DNA of 64,000 nt, from NCBI GenBank assembly GCA_022414725.1, contig CM039462.1, positions 181,018,990-181,082,989 of the forward strand, in the 5' to 3' direction. Below the pieces are notes generated by a model. That model searched no databases, was not told the DNA's origin, and was given only the letters and a program-made list of their open reading frames with translations. The translations under genes and the position numbers were made by a program. The stretch's first letter is position 1; each line of letters begins with the position of its first letter. This DNA is from Microglena sp. YARC (lineage: Eukaryota; Chlorophyta; Chlorophyceae; Chlamydomonadales; Chlamydomonadaceae). Shown here piece after piece: positions 51,245 to 61,705 of the stretch.

Positions 51245-53063
51245 ACTCACACAAACACACACATACACATATACACACACAGGCTGTGGCTGTCGCTGGT
51301 TCTGGACATGACTATATTGACACCTTCTCCGTGGACTGCTCTGAGACTGGCAACATTACAGTGATAGTGACTTGGTCCAACAGCAAGCGTGACTACTACC
51401 ACCAGAGCAGTGTCGTCTTGGTCCTGGATGAGACTTGCAAGCTTGACACATGTGAGTTCTGGTACCCGTATGAAAAATCCAAAGATTTTTGATTGAGGGA
51501 TTAGCCTATCAAAACTGTTTGTTTGTGTGTCACAAACAGGTCACAATCTACTTTTTCAGGGGTCACTTCAAATTACAAAAACGGAACATTCTATACCATA
51601 TAACAATTATTATTATAAGAATTAATTGTTATTATTATTATAAGAATTAATTACACCGGACAGAGTCTCACGAGAGCATATATGAGAATCAAAATTTAAG
51701 AAAAGGTCTTGGTCCTGGATGAGACTTGCAAGCTTGACACATGTGAGTTCTGATTATAATAGCTTTTATTTTCAGCAATTCGCAGTAGCTTCTAGGCAGC
51801 TCCCCTGGCTTGCCATTCAGCTAAACCTAGAGCAGCACAATGCATCTGGAAGCTGACAGAATCATCTTTCCAGTGGCGTCATAATCTTGGGGCTTAGCCC
51901 AGTGGCTGGCTCAGCGTGCTGCCTAGAAGCTGATGCTTGTTGCCAAAAGAAAAGCTGTGCTGGTTATGGTTTGACTACCAGATCAAGTAATTGATAAACT
52001 CTAAGTGGAATGGAGTCATTAAAAGCATCTTTCATAGCAGCGTTTGCTCCTTCAGTCATGCTCACGTCCTGAGTGTATCCTTGACTCCTCGTACATGTAC
52101 TGCTCACGTCCTGATTGTATCCTTGACTCCTCGTACATGTACTGCTCACGTCTTGAGTGTATCCTTGACTCCTCGTACATGTACTGCTCACGTCTTGAGT
52201 GTATCCTTGACTCCTCGTACATGCACTGCTCACGTCTTGAGTGTATCCTTGACTCCTCGTACATGTACTGCTCACGTCCTGAGTGTATCCTTGACTTCTC
52301 GTACATGTACTGCTCACGTCCTGAGTGTATCCTTGACTCCTCGTACATGTACTGCTCACGTCCTGAGTGTATCCTTGACTCCTCGTACATTTACTGCTCA
52401 CGTCCTGAGTGTATCCTTGACTCCTCGTACATGTACTACTCACGTCTTGAGTGTATCCTTGACTCCTCGTACTTGTACCCCCTAATCTTTACTCTTCTGA
52501 TGTTACCCTCAGACCCACCAGGTTTGTAAACCAAGGTACAATTCACCCCCCAACCCCTTTATCCACCTAACCTGATCCTTATTTCCCCTACCTCTTCCCT
52601 CCTTCGTTCAGTCCATTTGCCAAACACATCTGGAGGGGCTCAACCTGGATGCTGACCCTCAGACAGGCCCTCAAGACACCCAAGAAGAATTTAAAGAACA
52701 AGAACATGCCATTCAACCCCCCTCCAACCCAAACCCAGACCCAAACCCAAACCCCTCTCAACATACCTGTTGATCCTTTTCTCCCCTCCCTCTTCCTTCT
52801 TTTGTGCAGGCCCTCAGACAAACGCACCTGGAGGGGCTCAACCTGGCCCTCAGACAGGCCCCCAGCCAGGTCCTCAGACAGACAAGAAGATTGAGAAGAA
52901 GAAGAAGAAGAAATCACGTAAGGAATCTGACGAGGACTCTGACGAGGACTCTGACTCTGACAAGGATGATGACAGGAGGCGTGCTCTGGCCTCTGTCAGG
53001 AATCTGAAGCAAAAGGCTGTAACATACAAGCTTGCAGCTAAGGATTCTCGCAAGATGGCATAA
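49186..53063 (+). CDS. Probable secreted/surface protein with basic-acidic tail, 240 aa, 6 exons incl. a 9-nt microexon
   Basis: Exons: 49186-49223, 49409-49571, 50878-50967, 51283-51451, 52513-52521, 52810-53063 (TAA). Phases 2, 0, 0, 1, 1 agree across all joins. The N-terminal 150 residues read MAYPEDWARKGGTTCTSHPT ... GHGAPQEDSGTTF ... LCPGAVYNLTVSFPGGGAEL ... FSVDCSETGNITVIVTW, with paired cysteines and a beta-sandwich look. I find it faintly Reeler-like, but that is not established. Then come a PGPQTGPQPGPQTD repeat, a poly-lysine run, an EDSDEDSDSDKDD acidic run and a basic C-terminus (LAAKDSRKMA). The start is uncertain: ATG 49186 follows an in-frame stop, and its MAFACAATMA leader is short for a signal peptide, so an upstream exon may be missing. 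Introns carry exon-edge repeats like the other genes. Confidence 0.65.
49600..50440. repeat. Copies of the second exon's edge plus a GC-rich element
   Basis: cacggggcaccactggaggacagtgggaag and tgggtcacatggg blocks recur three times (49620-49800), copying the middle of exon 49409-49571. At 50375-50430, gatgcagtggtgg ... ctgcaccctgggggccgagaacaacgtgatg|gtgagttgc copies its 3' edge with the donor. Between them, 49980-50180 is an inverted copy of the GC-rich element seen at 35125. Confidence 0.75.
50480..50880. repeat. Three copies of the third exon's 5' edge
   Basis: ccccctttcgtgtgtgcgcaggtttccttccctggtggtggagctgagctgtatcttactgccagcagt at 50560 and a close copy at 50742 precede the true exon (acceptor at 50877). 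Units are separated by catgatgaatggtgatcactattactcatgctccc. Confidence 0.9.
51175..51245. repeat. Poly-C followed by (CAA)n
   Basis: About 27 C residues then acaacaacaacaac, forming the run-up to the acceptor at 51282. Confidence 0.85.
51700..51740. repeat. Copy of the fourth exon's 3' edge with donor
   Basis: gtcttggtcctggatgagacttgcaagcttgacacat|gtgagttctg repeats the bases at 51415-51460 exactly, 296 bp downstream. Confidence 0.85.
51757..51955. mobile_element. Inverted-repeat element (agcttctaggcagctcc family), full copy
   Basis: Left arm agcttttattttcagcaattcgcagtagcttctaggcagctccc. Right arm gcgtgctgcctagaagctgatgcttgttgccaaaagaaaagct, inverse. Intron 4 of the gene. Confidence 0.75.
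52055..52480. repeat. 42-bp minisatellite, about 10 copies
   Basis: Unit tcacgtcctgagtgtatccttgactcctcgtacatgtactgc, nearly perfect. Open in all three plus-strand frames and in two minus frames because 42 is a multiple of 3, so the long frames here are not evidence of genes. Confidence 0.95.
52513..52521 (+). CDS. 9-nt microexon
   Basis: acccaccag lies between acceptor ...ACCCTCAG and donor |GTTTGT. It restores phase 1 to phase 1 and joins ...KLDT to GPQTN... as YPPG, continuing the Pro-Gly repeat. Skipping it would also keep the frame. Confidence 0.55.
52605..52680. repeat. Diverged copy of the last exon's 5' edge
   Basis: catctggaggggctcaacctggatgctgaccctcagacaggccctcaa (52627) matches cacctggaggggctcaacctggccctcagacaggccccc (52826) in the true last exon, and is preceded by an acceptor-like gttcag. 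Confidence 0.75.
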
Positions 53064-54134
53064 TGCTGCACATTGCTTTTCTTTTCAGCTACAAGCAACA
53101 GCTTCTAGGAGGCTCCCTGAGCCTGCCACTGGGCTTAATCCAAAAATATCAGGAGCACTGGAAGGAGGATGATATCAGCTCCACTGTTAATTTTTGAGGA
53201 TATGCGTAGCAGCTTCTAGGCAGCCCCTTTCACCCACCCTTGGGCTGAACCTGAAGATAGCTAGTGCGTCTGAAAGCTGGAATGACAGGCATTCCAATGC
53301 AGCAGTAATCTGTGGGCTTGACTCAGTCCTTGGCCAATGGAGCTGGGTGGAAGCTGCTGCGCGTAGACCAATAATGAAACAGTGACCGGCTGCCAGGCTT
53401 ACAAGCAAATTTTGGCCTAAGTGCCAGGCAGGGGAGCTGTATAGAAGCCGCTGTTTGAATCGGACAACACATTCATTCACTGATGATGCACTTGAGATTT
53501 ACTGCTAGACCTAGATGCTTTACTGCTAAACCAAGATGGATTTGGAGGCTAGGCTTCAATCTATTGTGCGCTGATTGCTGAAATGCTGATTACCGTACGC
53601 GCCTTAAGTATTGGCAAATGGTTTGGCAAACGGCCCTTTGCCAAACCGGATTAGGGATCCAGCTTGAGACCACTCCAGGTGGTTGGCCTTTGCCAAGTTA
53701 CGGTTACCATGGCTCTTTGCAGAACGTTGGTTTGAATTTTTAAACCGACCTAAGACCATGTACCGAGCTGTCTACTAAGCCCTAGCAAGATAAATGAATT
53801 GCTGGAATTCAGCCAGCAATTCGGCTGGCTGGAGCCATGTACCGGTATAGCTACAGTACTAAGCCCTAGCAAGTTTCATGCTCTTGATTTGAATTGTTAC
53901 ATGGTTTTACAGGAAGCTTGGGCAGACTACTTGGTGAACATGTACCAAAGAAATGTGACAATAGCATGTAAGCTAAAAGACCCTTTGCCAACTGGATTTC
54001 AAGTCTGAACTTGAGTCAGTCAAAGCCATGGACCCCTTTGCCAAGTTATTTTTGCCATGCTTTTCTGAGACCCCCTTTTAGGGGGAAAGTGACATTTGCT
54101 AATACTTAATCTTGCCAATACGTAAGGCGTGTAC

Positions 54135-54169
<35 letters not shown>

Positions 54170-54170
54170 T
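53064..54170. other. Intergenic with partial agcttctaggcagc elements
   Basis: 3' flank of the preceding gene. Element pieces at 53085-53130, 53205-53260 and 53420-53450. gctggaattcagccagcaattcggctggctggagcc at 53800 is related to 47570 and 16310. Several ctttgccaa-type short repeats. (TA)n at 54138-54167. No gene seen. Confidence 0.5.
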
Positions 54171-54172
54171 TT

Positions 54173-54913
54173 AGGGCTGTCAAGCTTTGTATCGTACGAT
54201 ATTTATTATAGTGTACCGTACGATATTAAACTTGCATCGTACGATCTATCGTGTTTAGCGGGATATATCGTGCTGGTGTAGGTTTTTATCGTGTCCTATA
54301 TCGTAGGATTTATATCGTGTTAAGTGGAAATATAGGTAATTTCAGATCGGCTTGGGCCACTGCGCCATACTTTAGGGGTGTCGCGGGTTCGATCCCGGCA
54401 GGCAGACACACCTTTCCGCGCGCACATTTTTGCTCGCTCACAGATGCTCTTGAGGGCAGCACGCTCACCATGGCATCAGCAGAAATGCGAGTGGTGAGCG
54501 TGATTCTCCATGCACTTCTGGTGCCTTAGGGTGGGTGCTATAGGTGGAAGCGTAGTTTGGGGCTTCAAGTGGAAGTGTAGTTTGGTCTAGTGGTATGATT
54601 AGCAGATTTGCCTGGGATTTCCTTGCACTGGGTCTGGGCCAGGGAATTCAGTATATCGCCCTATATCATACGATATATCACGATATATCGTACGATAATA
54701 GAGCACGATATTATCGTGTTTCCTATCTCCCTTTTTATTGGTTCATTTGACTTGATTTTGAGTGTATGGACGTGTAAGCAGTTTTTCCTGTCATATCCCC
54801 TTGGTCTTATACTGATTTTCCCCCAAAAGGGTCTAAACATATCGTACGATATCGATATCGTATGACATATCGTACGGCAATTGAAAATATTGTACGATAC
54901 TGACAGCCCTAAT
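54173..54913. mobile_element. Candidate long foldback / hAT-like element (TAGGGCTGTCA ends)
   Basis: Starts TAGGGCTGTCAAG and has inverse ends TGACAGCCCTA at 54913 and again CGACAGCCCTA at 55113. Between them are many cgtacgatat and tatcgtg palindromic blocks. No transposase frame. TSDs are not clear, so the outer boundary (54913 or 55113) is uncertain. Confidence 0.5.
54340..54405 (+). other. tRNA-like 3' half (T-arm / B-box)
   Basis: gcgggttcgatcccggc gives a B-box and a T-arm with one mismatch. No matching D-arm lies upstream. About 190 bp downstream, 54580-54615 (tttggtctagtggtatgattagc) is a tRNA-like 5' half with an A-box. See findings. Confidence 0.3.
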
Positions 54914-55249
54914 TATATCGTATTGCTGTCTCCTTCATGATTGGTTCGTTTGGATTAATACGTTCTGTATGGACTTGTAAAGGTTATTTCCTGTCATATC
55001 CCCTTGATCTCATACTGATTTCCAAAGGAAGGCGGTGTACGAGGTAGTAATCGAACAGTATGTCAAGAGACATTGTACGAAAATTGAACACATATCGTGA
55101 TATCGACAGCCCTATATATTGATAGGTATGCCCAAGCCCATGTTATTAGTAATGCCTGGGCCCAGAAGAATTTCTTTTGAGTACAACAATTCCGCTATAG
55201 CACCATATGTAACTTGAGCAAAATTATATATGGCGAATGATTATTTATG

Positions 55250-55560
55250 TAGCGCAGTCTAGCAGTTAGTACCGCTGGCAGGTGTTACGTGCCAGTGTGG
55301 GCGAGTGTTACGTGCTAAAAGTCCTTCACCAAATAGCAGAAGGTTGTAAACTGTTAGCATGAGCGCCATGTGAGGCGAAGTTGGCCAAGGACGAAGGTGG
55401 AAGTATTGAGACGTTTTTTCCCGCAGACATGTCATGGATGGCAGATGCGGGCGAGAGCCTTCATCTTGTGTTGGCGAGAAGCAGTGTGAAGAAACTGAAT
55501 GTTTACACTTGACCTGACGAGAAGTTAACTTCACGTCATGCTGTCAACAGGTTCTGATTA
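55250..55560. other. Intergenic, weak tRNA-like and promoter-like motifs
   Basis: tgtagcgcagtctagcagttagtaccgctgg resembles a D-arm region but has no T-arm partner. Otherwise unique sequence without a recognisable gene. ttaacttcacgtcatgctgtcaacagg...gttgtaacaaaa..atttccttggatgcataac recurs at 50183-50270. Confidence 0.3.
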
Positions 55561-55789
55561 TTCGTTGTAACAAAAGAATGCATTTCCTTGGATGCATAAC
55601 AAAATTATTTGTCGGTACGTAAAACCAAACACAACGGTATTCAAGTCCGAATCAACCATATAGCTAGGGGTTTCGCCATTCGATTCTACCCGCACCGCCA
55701 TTTCAGTGTACCCAGTGCTAGTAAGATAAAAATTGGACTAATCAATCAATGACCTATTCACACGCAGTTGGGAATGGGGCACAGTAGAT

Positions 55790-55990
55790 AGTGCTTTTAC
55801 GTAGTCATTTGATAATTAGTTTTTGCACGAAGGGTTTTACTTTTCACATCGATAGGGTTTCTTTGTACATAAGGTTTTCTTTTCACATCAACAGGGTCTC
55901 TTTGCACATCCATCCATCTTTCTTTTTCACATCAATCAGTATTTACTTTCACACCAACAGGGGTTACCTTCACATAGAGTTTTTTTAACA
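55790..55990. repeat. (TTTCACATCAACAGGGT)n diverged repeats
   Basis: ttttcacatc(g/a)a(t/c)aggg..tctttgcacat recurs five times. Intergenic, downstream of the ice-binding gene. Confidence 0.7.
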
Positions 55991-56273
55991 GCACACCATG
56001 GTGATGCTCTCAGCCCTGCAAATTTTGGAGCATGCATACTACCATGGTCTGCAATGGGCAGTTGTCTGCAACAGTCAAAGGTCTGCATTAGGTAATAGCC
56101 GATGCCGCAATGGGCTACAGTGCTGCAATGAGCAATGGTCTGCAACGAGCAATGGTCAGCGTGAGGTGGTGGCCATGCTGCAATGGGCTTCCATGCCGCA
56201 ACATATGAGATACCATGTTGCTTCATCTCTATTCTCTTCCGCCCCTCCCTCTCCCTCTAGCATCCATGTGTGG

Positions 56274-59200
56274 TTACTCCTTGAATGGGAAGGCAACAAC
56301 ATTGCCCTGCAAGTTGACCGCCGCGTTCAGCGAAAACAGGCGACCAGTGATTTTAGCACCAGTCAAGGCATCGATGGCAGTGTATGCCATGAAGGTGCCC
56401 ACCGCCTCAGAGCCGACCTCAAATTTGGCGGCGCTGCCAACCCTCCAGAAGACGTTACAGGCTTGTGCTCCATCCTGGAGAACCATCTCCAGACCAGCGC
56501 TCATCTGGGGATAATCAGAAAAGGTTTTTTAGTTAGAGGCTAGAATAAGGGGGATGGAGGGAACAGGGACGGGAGGATAATTGACAGACCAGTACTCATC
56601 TGGACACAGGTAGCTTTGAGTAAAAGACTAGTCAAGGACTAGTCACCTCAAGGTGACAGATAGTTGGGGACATCATGGATGGGTGGGTGGACGGATGGAT
56701 AGATGGATGGTGGGCAGAGGCATTTATTGCAAATAGGCACTGATCTGGGGTTGCATGGCCCAGTAGACAGTGCTACTTCTAGCTGACTGTGCCTGCATGT
56801 TGCCTTACTCTGCATTGCACTCATCAAGAATGTCGTCTCCATCTGGAAAATGAACACACCGTTGCCTCGTAGGTACAAGGTGCCAGATGAGACCTCAAGT
56901 GCGCCAGTGGTCTTGTACAGGCCAGGGGTGAAGGTGAGACCTCCAATGTTCACGACGTTGATGTTGACCACATTCTCCACACGGCCTGAAGCATCATTGT
57001 ATGCCGTCGTAATGTCTGCCTTGGCAGTTGCAGCATCTCCGTCGCTAGCGCGTTCGCTGGGGGTATCAGCAGAGTAAGAGATGCTAGTTTCATCAGCAGC
57101 TGAGCCGGGACTGACACCAATGAGCCCGCCAACAGTGGTCTGGCCCTGCAAGAATGAGCAGGTGCATAATGACACGGTAAGAATGAGCATCATGAGCAAT
57201 TCCATAGTACCAGGCAGCTTGCGATAGAGCAAGATGGCATCTGGGAGCTGAGTCTAGCAGGCAAGGCTCACTGTAGCCATCACTAATCAAGTCGCTACTC
57301 AAGCTCTTACTCAAGCTGTATGCAATGAAATGTACCTTTTATAGAGCCAATTGGAGTAAATGAACTTTGAAAAACTAAGGCACACGATATTAGTTACTTT
57401 TTAGCATCCTATTTCATATTCTAAGTTCCCTTCTGCTAGCTGCAGGGCTCTAGTGCATCCTTAAGATGTAATGAATCAATCCGTACTTAATGAATCAACA
57501 GTGGTGGATTCATACTGTCAGCAGCAGTTCGTTGACTTACCGTATTGGTAATTGTTGCATAGGCAAGGACAGTGAAGTTCTCCGCAAACAACAGGTCTAC
57601 TGTGGGGGGGGACACAGCGACCGTGCTGTAAGGCTCAGCTTCAACCAGCTGACGGCGCCTGCCATCGCTGGGATCAGCAGGAAAGACCACAGTGTTGCTC
57701 AGCATGGTGACAGCCGCATTGAGTGCAAACAGCCGTCCCGTAATTGAAGCACCAGTATTGAGAGAGATGGACTGATGTGCCATGAAGGTGCCCACCGCCA
57801 CGGAGCCAGCCTCTAAGGTCACAGAGCTTCCAACCACCCAGAAGATGTCACAGGCTTCTGCATCGTCCTGGAGAATCATCTCACGACCAGTGCTCATCTG
57901 GGGACAATCAGAAGGGGAACAGACAGTTGGATGCAAGTGGGTTGGTGCAGTTGGATGCAAGTTGGTTGGTACAGTTGGATGCAAGTTAGTTGGTGCAAGT
58001 TGGTTGGTGCAGTTGGATGCAAGTAGGTTGGTAGCCTCATCAGGGGTACAAGGGAAGATGGAGCCATCTACAATTGCTTGCTTTCTTGCATGCTTGCAAG
58101 GGATATTTTAAAAGCACAGTAGCAGCTAGGATAGGTCAGTGGTACCCTTAATTACGGTAACAGCTAGGATGGGTCAGTGGTACCCTTAATTACAGTAACA
58201 GCTAGGATAGGTCAGTGGTACCCTTAATTACAGTAACAGCTAGGATAGGTCAGTGGTACCCTTAATTACAGTAACAGCTAGGATAGGTCAGTGGTACCCT
58301 TAATTACAGTAGCAGCTAGGATAGGTCAGTGGTACCCTTAATTACAGTAGCAGCTAGGATAGGCCAGTGGTACCCTTAATTACAGTTACAGCTGACTGCG
58401 ATGAGGCACACATTATTTTACACTCATCATGAATGTCGTCGCCATCTGGAAAATGTACACACCCTTGCCCTTTAAGTACAAGGTGCCCGATGAGACCTCA
58501 AGTGAGTCAGTGGTCGTGTACAGTCCAGGGGTGAAGGTTTGCCCTCCAATATTCACAACAGGGATGTTGACCCCATTCACACGGCCTGCAGCGTCGTTGT
58601 ATGCATCCGCAACATCCTCCTGGGCGACTTTAGCAGCAGCAGTACTTGCACGCTTGTTGGGGGTTGGGAGTGTAGAGTAGGAGATGTAGGTTTCGCCTTC
58701 AACAGCCGAGCCAGGACTGACACCGAGGAGTCCACCGACAGTAGTGGGGCCCTACAGCACAACCAGAATGTTGAACGGGGATCAGTCAGGGTAGAGGTGG
58801 GAGTAGTGGAAGTATAACCAAACTAGCAGCTGCCCAGACTGGGAACAAGCGGTGCATACATATACCAAGCCAAAATACTATCAGAAGGGGAACAGACAGT
58901 TGGATGCAAGTGGGTTGGCGCAGTTGGATGCAAGTTGGTTGGTACAGTTGAATGCAAGTTAGTTAAAATACTATTTGTGGGCTGAGACATGATGTAGTTA
59001 ATGAACTAGACACTGGGCAGGCACAACCATCGGTATTTTGACCCACCCACAAGCAAGTAGCGTGCGCATGGTTAGGTCAAAATACCTACCACTGCACATA
59101 AGAGCTGTAAGCGTAGATACATATGCTGATAAGCCATCAGGATTCTGCTGTGTATATGAGTATAATGCCAGGGATGTGTAGTGTCACACAACAGCAACTT

Positions 59201-60865
59201 ACATTAACAGGAAAGATTAACAAATGAACATCCCTCCTGAAAGACTGTGGGCAAATACTTACCGAGTTGGTGACCGTGGTGGCGGCGAGCACCGTGAACT
59301 CCTTGGCTGTCTTAAGATCAACAGGAAGGGCTACCTGCAGGTGACGGCGCCTGCCATCGCTATCATCAGTAGGAAAGGCCACAGTGTTGCTCTGCATGGT
59401 GACAGCCGCGTTGACTGCAAACAGCCGACCCACAATAGAAGCACCAGTCTTGAGAGAGATGGATTGATGTGCCATGAAGGTGCCCACCGCCACGGAGCCG
59501 GCCTCAAAGGTGGCAGAGCTTCCAACCACCCAGAAGATGTCACAGGCTTCTGCTCCGTCCTGGAGAATAATCTCGCGGCCAGTGCTCATCTGGGAACAAT
59601 CAGAAGGGGTGCAGACAGTTGGATGCAGGAAGGTTGGTGGCAACATCAGGAGTATGAGGGGACCAGGTACCAAATACTGTTTCTTGCTTTCTTGCATGCT
59701 TCCATGGAATATTTGAACAGCACAGTGGCAGCTAGGATATGTCGGTGATCTCCTTGATTAGCAGCTAGCAGTTTATCAGCTGACACACATTATTTTACAC
59801 TAACCAAGAATGTCGTCTCCATCTGGAAAATGAAAACGCCCTTGCCCGATAAGTACAAGGTGCCTGATGAGACCTCAAGTGCGCCAGTGGACTTGTACAG
59901 GCCGGGGGTGTAGGTGTTTCCTCCAATATTCACAACAGGGATGTTGACCACATTCTCCACACGCCCTGCTGCGTCGTAGTATGCATCTCCAACGTCCTTC
60001 TTGGCCGCAGCAGCATCAGCATCACTTGCGCGCTTGTTGGGGGTTGGTTCAGCAAAGTAAGAGATCTCTGTTGTCTCGTCTACAGCCGAGCCGGGACTGA
60101 CACCGAGGAGCCCGCCGACAGTAGTGGGGCCCTGCAACACAACGGGAATGAGCGGAAATCAGGCAGTGTGCAGGTGGGAGTTGTGGAGATATAACTGAAC
60201 TAGCAGCTGCCCAGACTCGGAGCGAGGCGGCGGTGCAAACACGTCTAAGCTAAAATAGAATGTAGGGGCAGAGACAAGATGTAAGCAATAAACCAGACAC
60301 TGGGCAGGCACAACCATCAGTAGTGTGTACTTCTGTTTGTGTGTGTACTTGTGTTTGTGTGTGTACTTGTGTTTGTGTGTGTACAGACACTGGGCAGGCA
60401 CAACCATCAGTAGTTTGACCCACCCACAAGCTAGTTGCGTGTCCAAGGTTAGGTACAAATAAAATGACCATATTAGGGAAATCAGTTATAGATACATCTG
60501 CTGATAAGCCATCAGGATCCTGCTGTGTATATCAGTATATCAGGGTCCTGCTTTGCATACCAGGATTATGCTGTGTATATCAGTATAACTTCATCAGGGA
60601 TGTGAAGTGACACCCAACAGGACTAAGCAAAGATAAGCATTCTAAAAGCTCTCCTCATCGGCTGTGGGCAACTACTTACCGTGTTGGTGACCGTGGTGGC
60701 GGCGAGCACCGTGAAGTTCGTCGCTGATTTAAGATCAACAGTTAGGGGCGGTGGGACAATGCTGGGTTGCAGCAGCTTGCGGTTGCCCATGTCAGCACTA
60801 CATACGCTGCTGGTGGCCAGCAGGAGCACGATGGGAGCGAGCCAGAGCATGGCTACAGAAGGCAT
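56274..60865 (-). CDS. Ice-binding-type protein with signal peptide and three tandem DUF3494 domains, 696 aa
   Basis: Exons: 60865-60680, 60131-59799, 59589-59263, 58751-58422, 57897-57541, 57145-56819, 56504-56274 (TAA), all phase 0. A secretory signal (LWLAPIVLLLATSSVCSA) opens the protein. Three DUF3494 domains follow at about residues 43-253, 263-474 and 490-696. Each has the start NFTVLAxTTVTNT-GPTTVGGL(L/I)GVSPGSA, the middle DAYNDAAGRV..VVNIGG.TFTPGLYK, FIFQMETTF, then ACDIFWVVGSS and the end LFAVNAAVTMQSNTVAFP. This is the beta-solenoid family of ice-binding/antifreeze proteins known from cold-living algae, fungi and bacteria; it is secreted and inhibits ice recrystallisation. Each domain is interrupted at the same two places (after TNT and after TTFxxS), so the repeats arose by duplicating a two-intron unit. 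The third domain's internal donor is GC (AGT|GCAATG) where the other two have AGT|GTAAAA. The domain boundary sits inside exons 3 and 5. Confidence 0.9.
57900..58035. repeat. (GTTGGTGCAGTTGGATGCAA)n short repeats
   Basis: Five units of about 20-26 bp in an intron of the ice-binding gene. Single or double units recur at the homologous intron positions 58895-58960 and 59615-59630, so the intron was duplicated with the domain. Confidence 0.75.
58120..58390. repeat. 38-bp minisatellite, about 8 copies
   Basis: cagctaggataggtcagtggtacccttaattacagtaa at 38-bp spacing (58163, 58201, 58239 ...). One diverged unit occurs at the homologous place in the neighbouring intron (59728, gcagctaggatatgtcggtgatctcc). 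Confidence 0.9.
60240..60430. repeat. (TTGTGTGTGTACTTGTGT)n and flanking duplication
   Basis: gtttgtgtgtgtacttgt repeated four times, flanked by a duplicated cactgggcaggcacaaccatcagtag (60299 and 60387). The same block lies at the homologous intron position 59010. Confidence 0.75.
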
Positions 60866-60869
60866 CAAC

Positions 60870-61470
60870 TGCAGGCGGCGATAATGCGAATGTTGGTTTA
60901 TTTCACATCGGGCAAATCAGAAAGTTCAGACCTTTTCACAGTGGATGATGGGCTTAGGCCCAGTACACAGCACCACACCACGGTATGCAGCACCACATTA
61001 TTGTACACAATTTGGCATTATGGATGCCCGTCACACTGCATGGCCTGACTGCAATGTTCAAATTATATGATCAGGGTGAGTAGGTCCCTTTCTCTGTGCC
61101 CCTTACACAAGGAGGGTTTAGGGTTCTTAGGGAATAACTTGGGCTGAACAACAATTAGGGCTGTTTGATGCATGGTACAGGCTGGCAGTGGGGGTGGGTG
61201 GGAGGTAGGGGGCAAAGGGCTCTCGACAGAAAACAGCGCCAAATAATAAAGCCCAATAAAGCACACCCACCAAGGGCCCAATATATCTTGCTGACGATTT
61301 GGTTGAAATGTGACTCAATATGCAGAGACACAGGGTTTTCTGACTTGCAGACAAATTGTTAAGGCTGGAAATTGGATCAACTGAAACAGACAAGCTCAAA
61401 ACGTCAAACCGGCATGACGAAGGGTCCGTTAAGGTAAAAAAGGGGACGCATGCACCTCCAGTCCGTACGC
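60870..61470. other. Upstream region / 5' UTR intron of the ice-binding gene
   Basis: A good acceptor (CGCCGCCTGCAG|TTGATG, minus) sits three bases before the ATG at 60865, implying a 5' UTR intron. A matching donor (CCCCTCAG|GTGAGAAG) occurs near 62393, just downstream of the TATA motif at 62462. Otherwise no gene recognised. Confidence 0.4.
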
Positions 61471-61479
61471 GAATGCATT

Positions 61480-61705
61480 TCCTGAACAACAAGCGCAAGC
61501 GACGCGGTCAGGCGGATGATGGGCGGACAGTGCTGGCTACCGGAGCGGCAGATGGCATCGGAACCGGGTGCAGCGGACGGTAACAGTACGGCATACGCAA
61601 TGGGGCCAGGGTCACCATCTACAATATCAAAACAATCAACTGGACAAAGGGGTAACTCTGGGGGCTCCCGCCCTTCATATGGGGGGGCTCCGCCAACAAG
61701 TTGTT
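61480..61705. mobile_element. Partial copy of the GC-rich dispersed element
   Basis: caagcgcaagcgacgcggtcaggcgg ... acaaaggggtaactctgggggctcccgcccttcatatgggggggctccgcc. Same order as 49980-50180, diverged. Confidence 0.55.

Noticed and set aside
51964..52529. Four overlapping open frames of 110-165 codons
   Set aside because: A 42-bp minisatellite read in different frames; intronic in the 49.2-53.1 kb gene.
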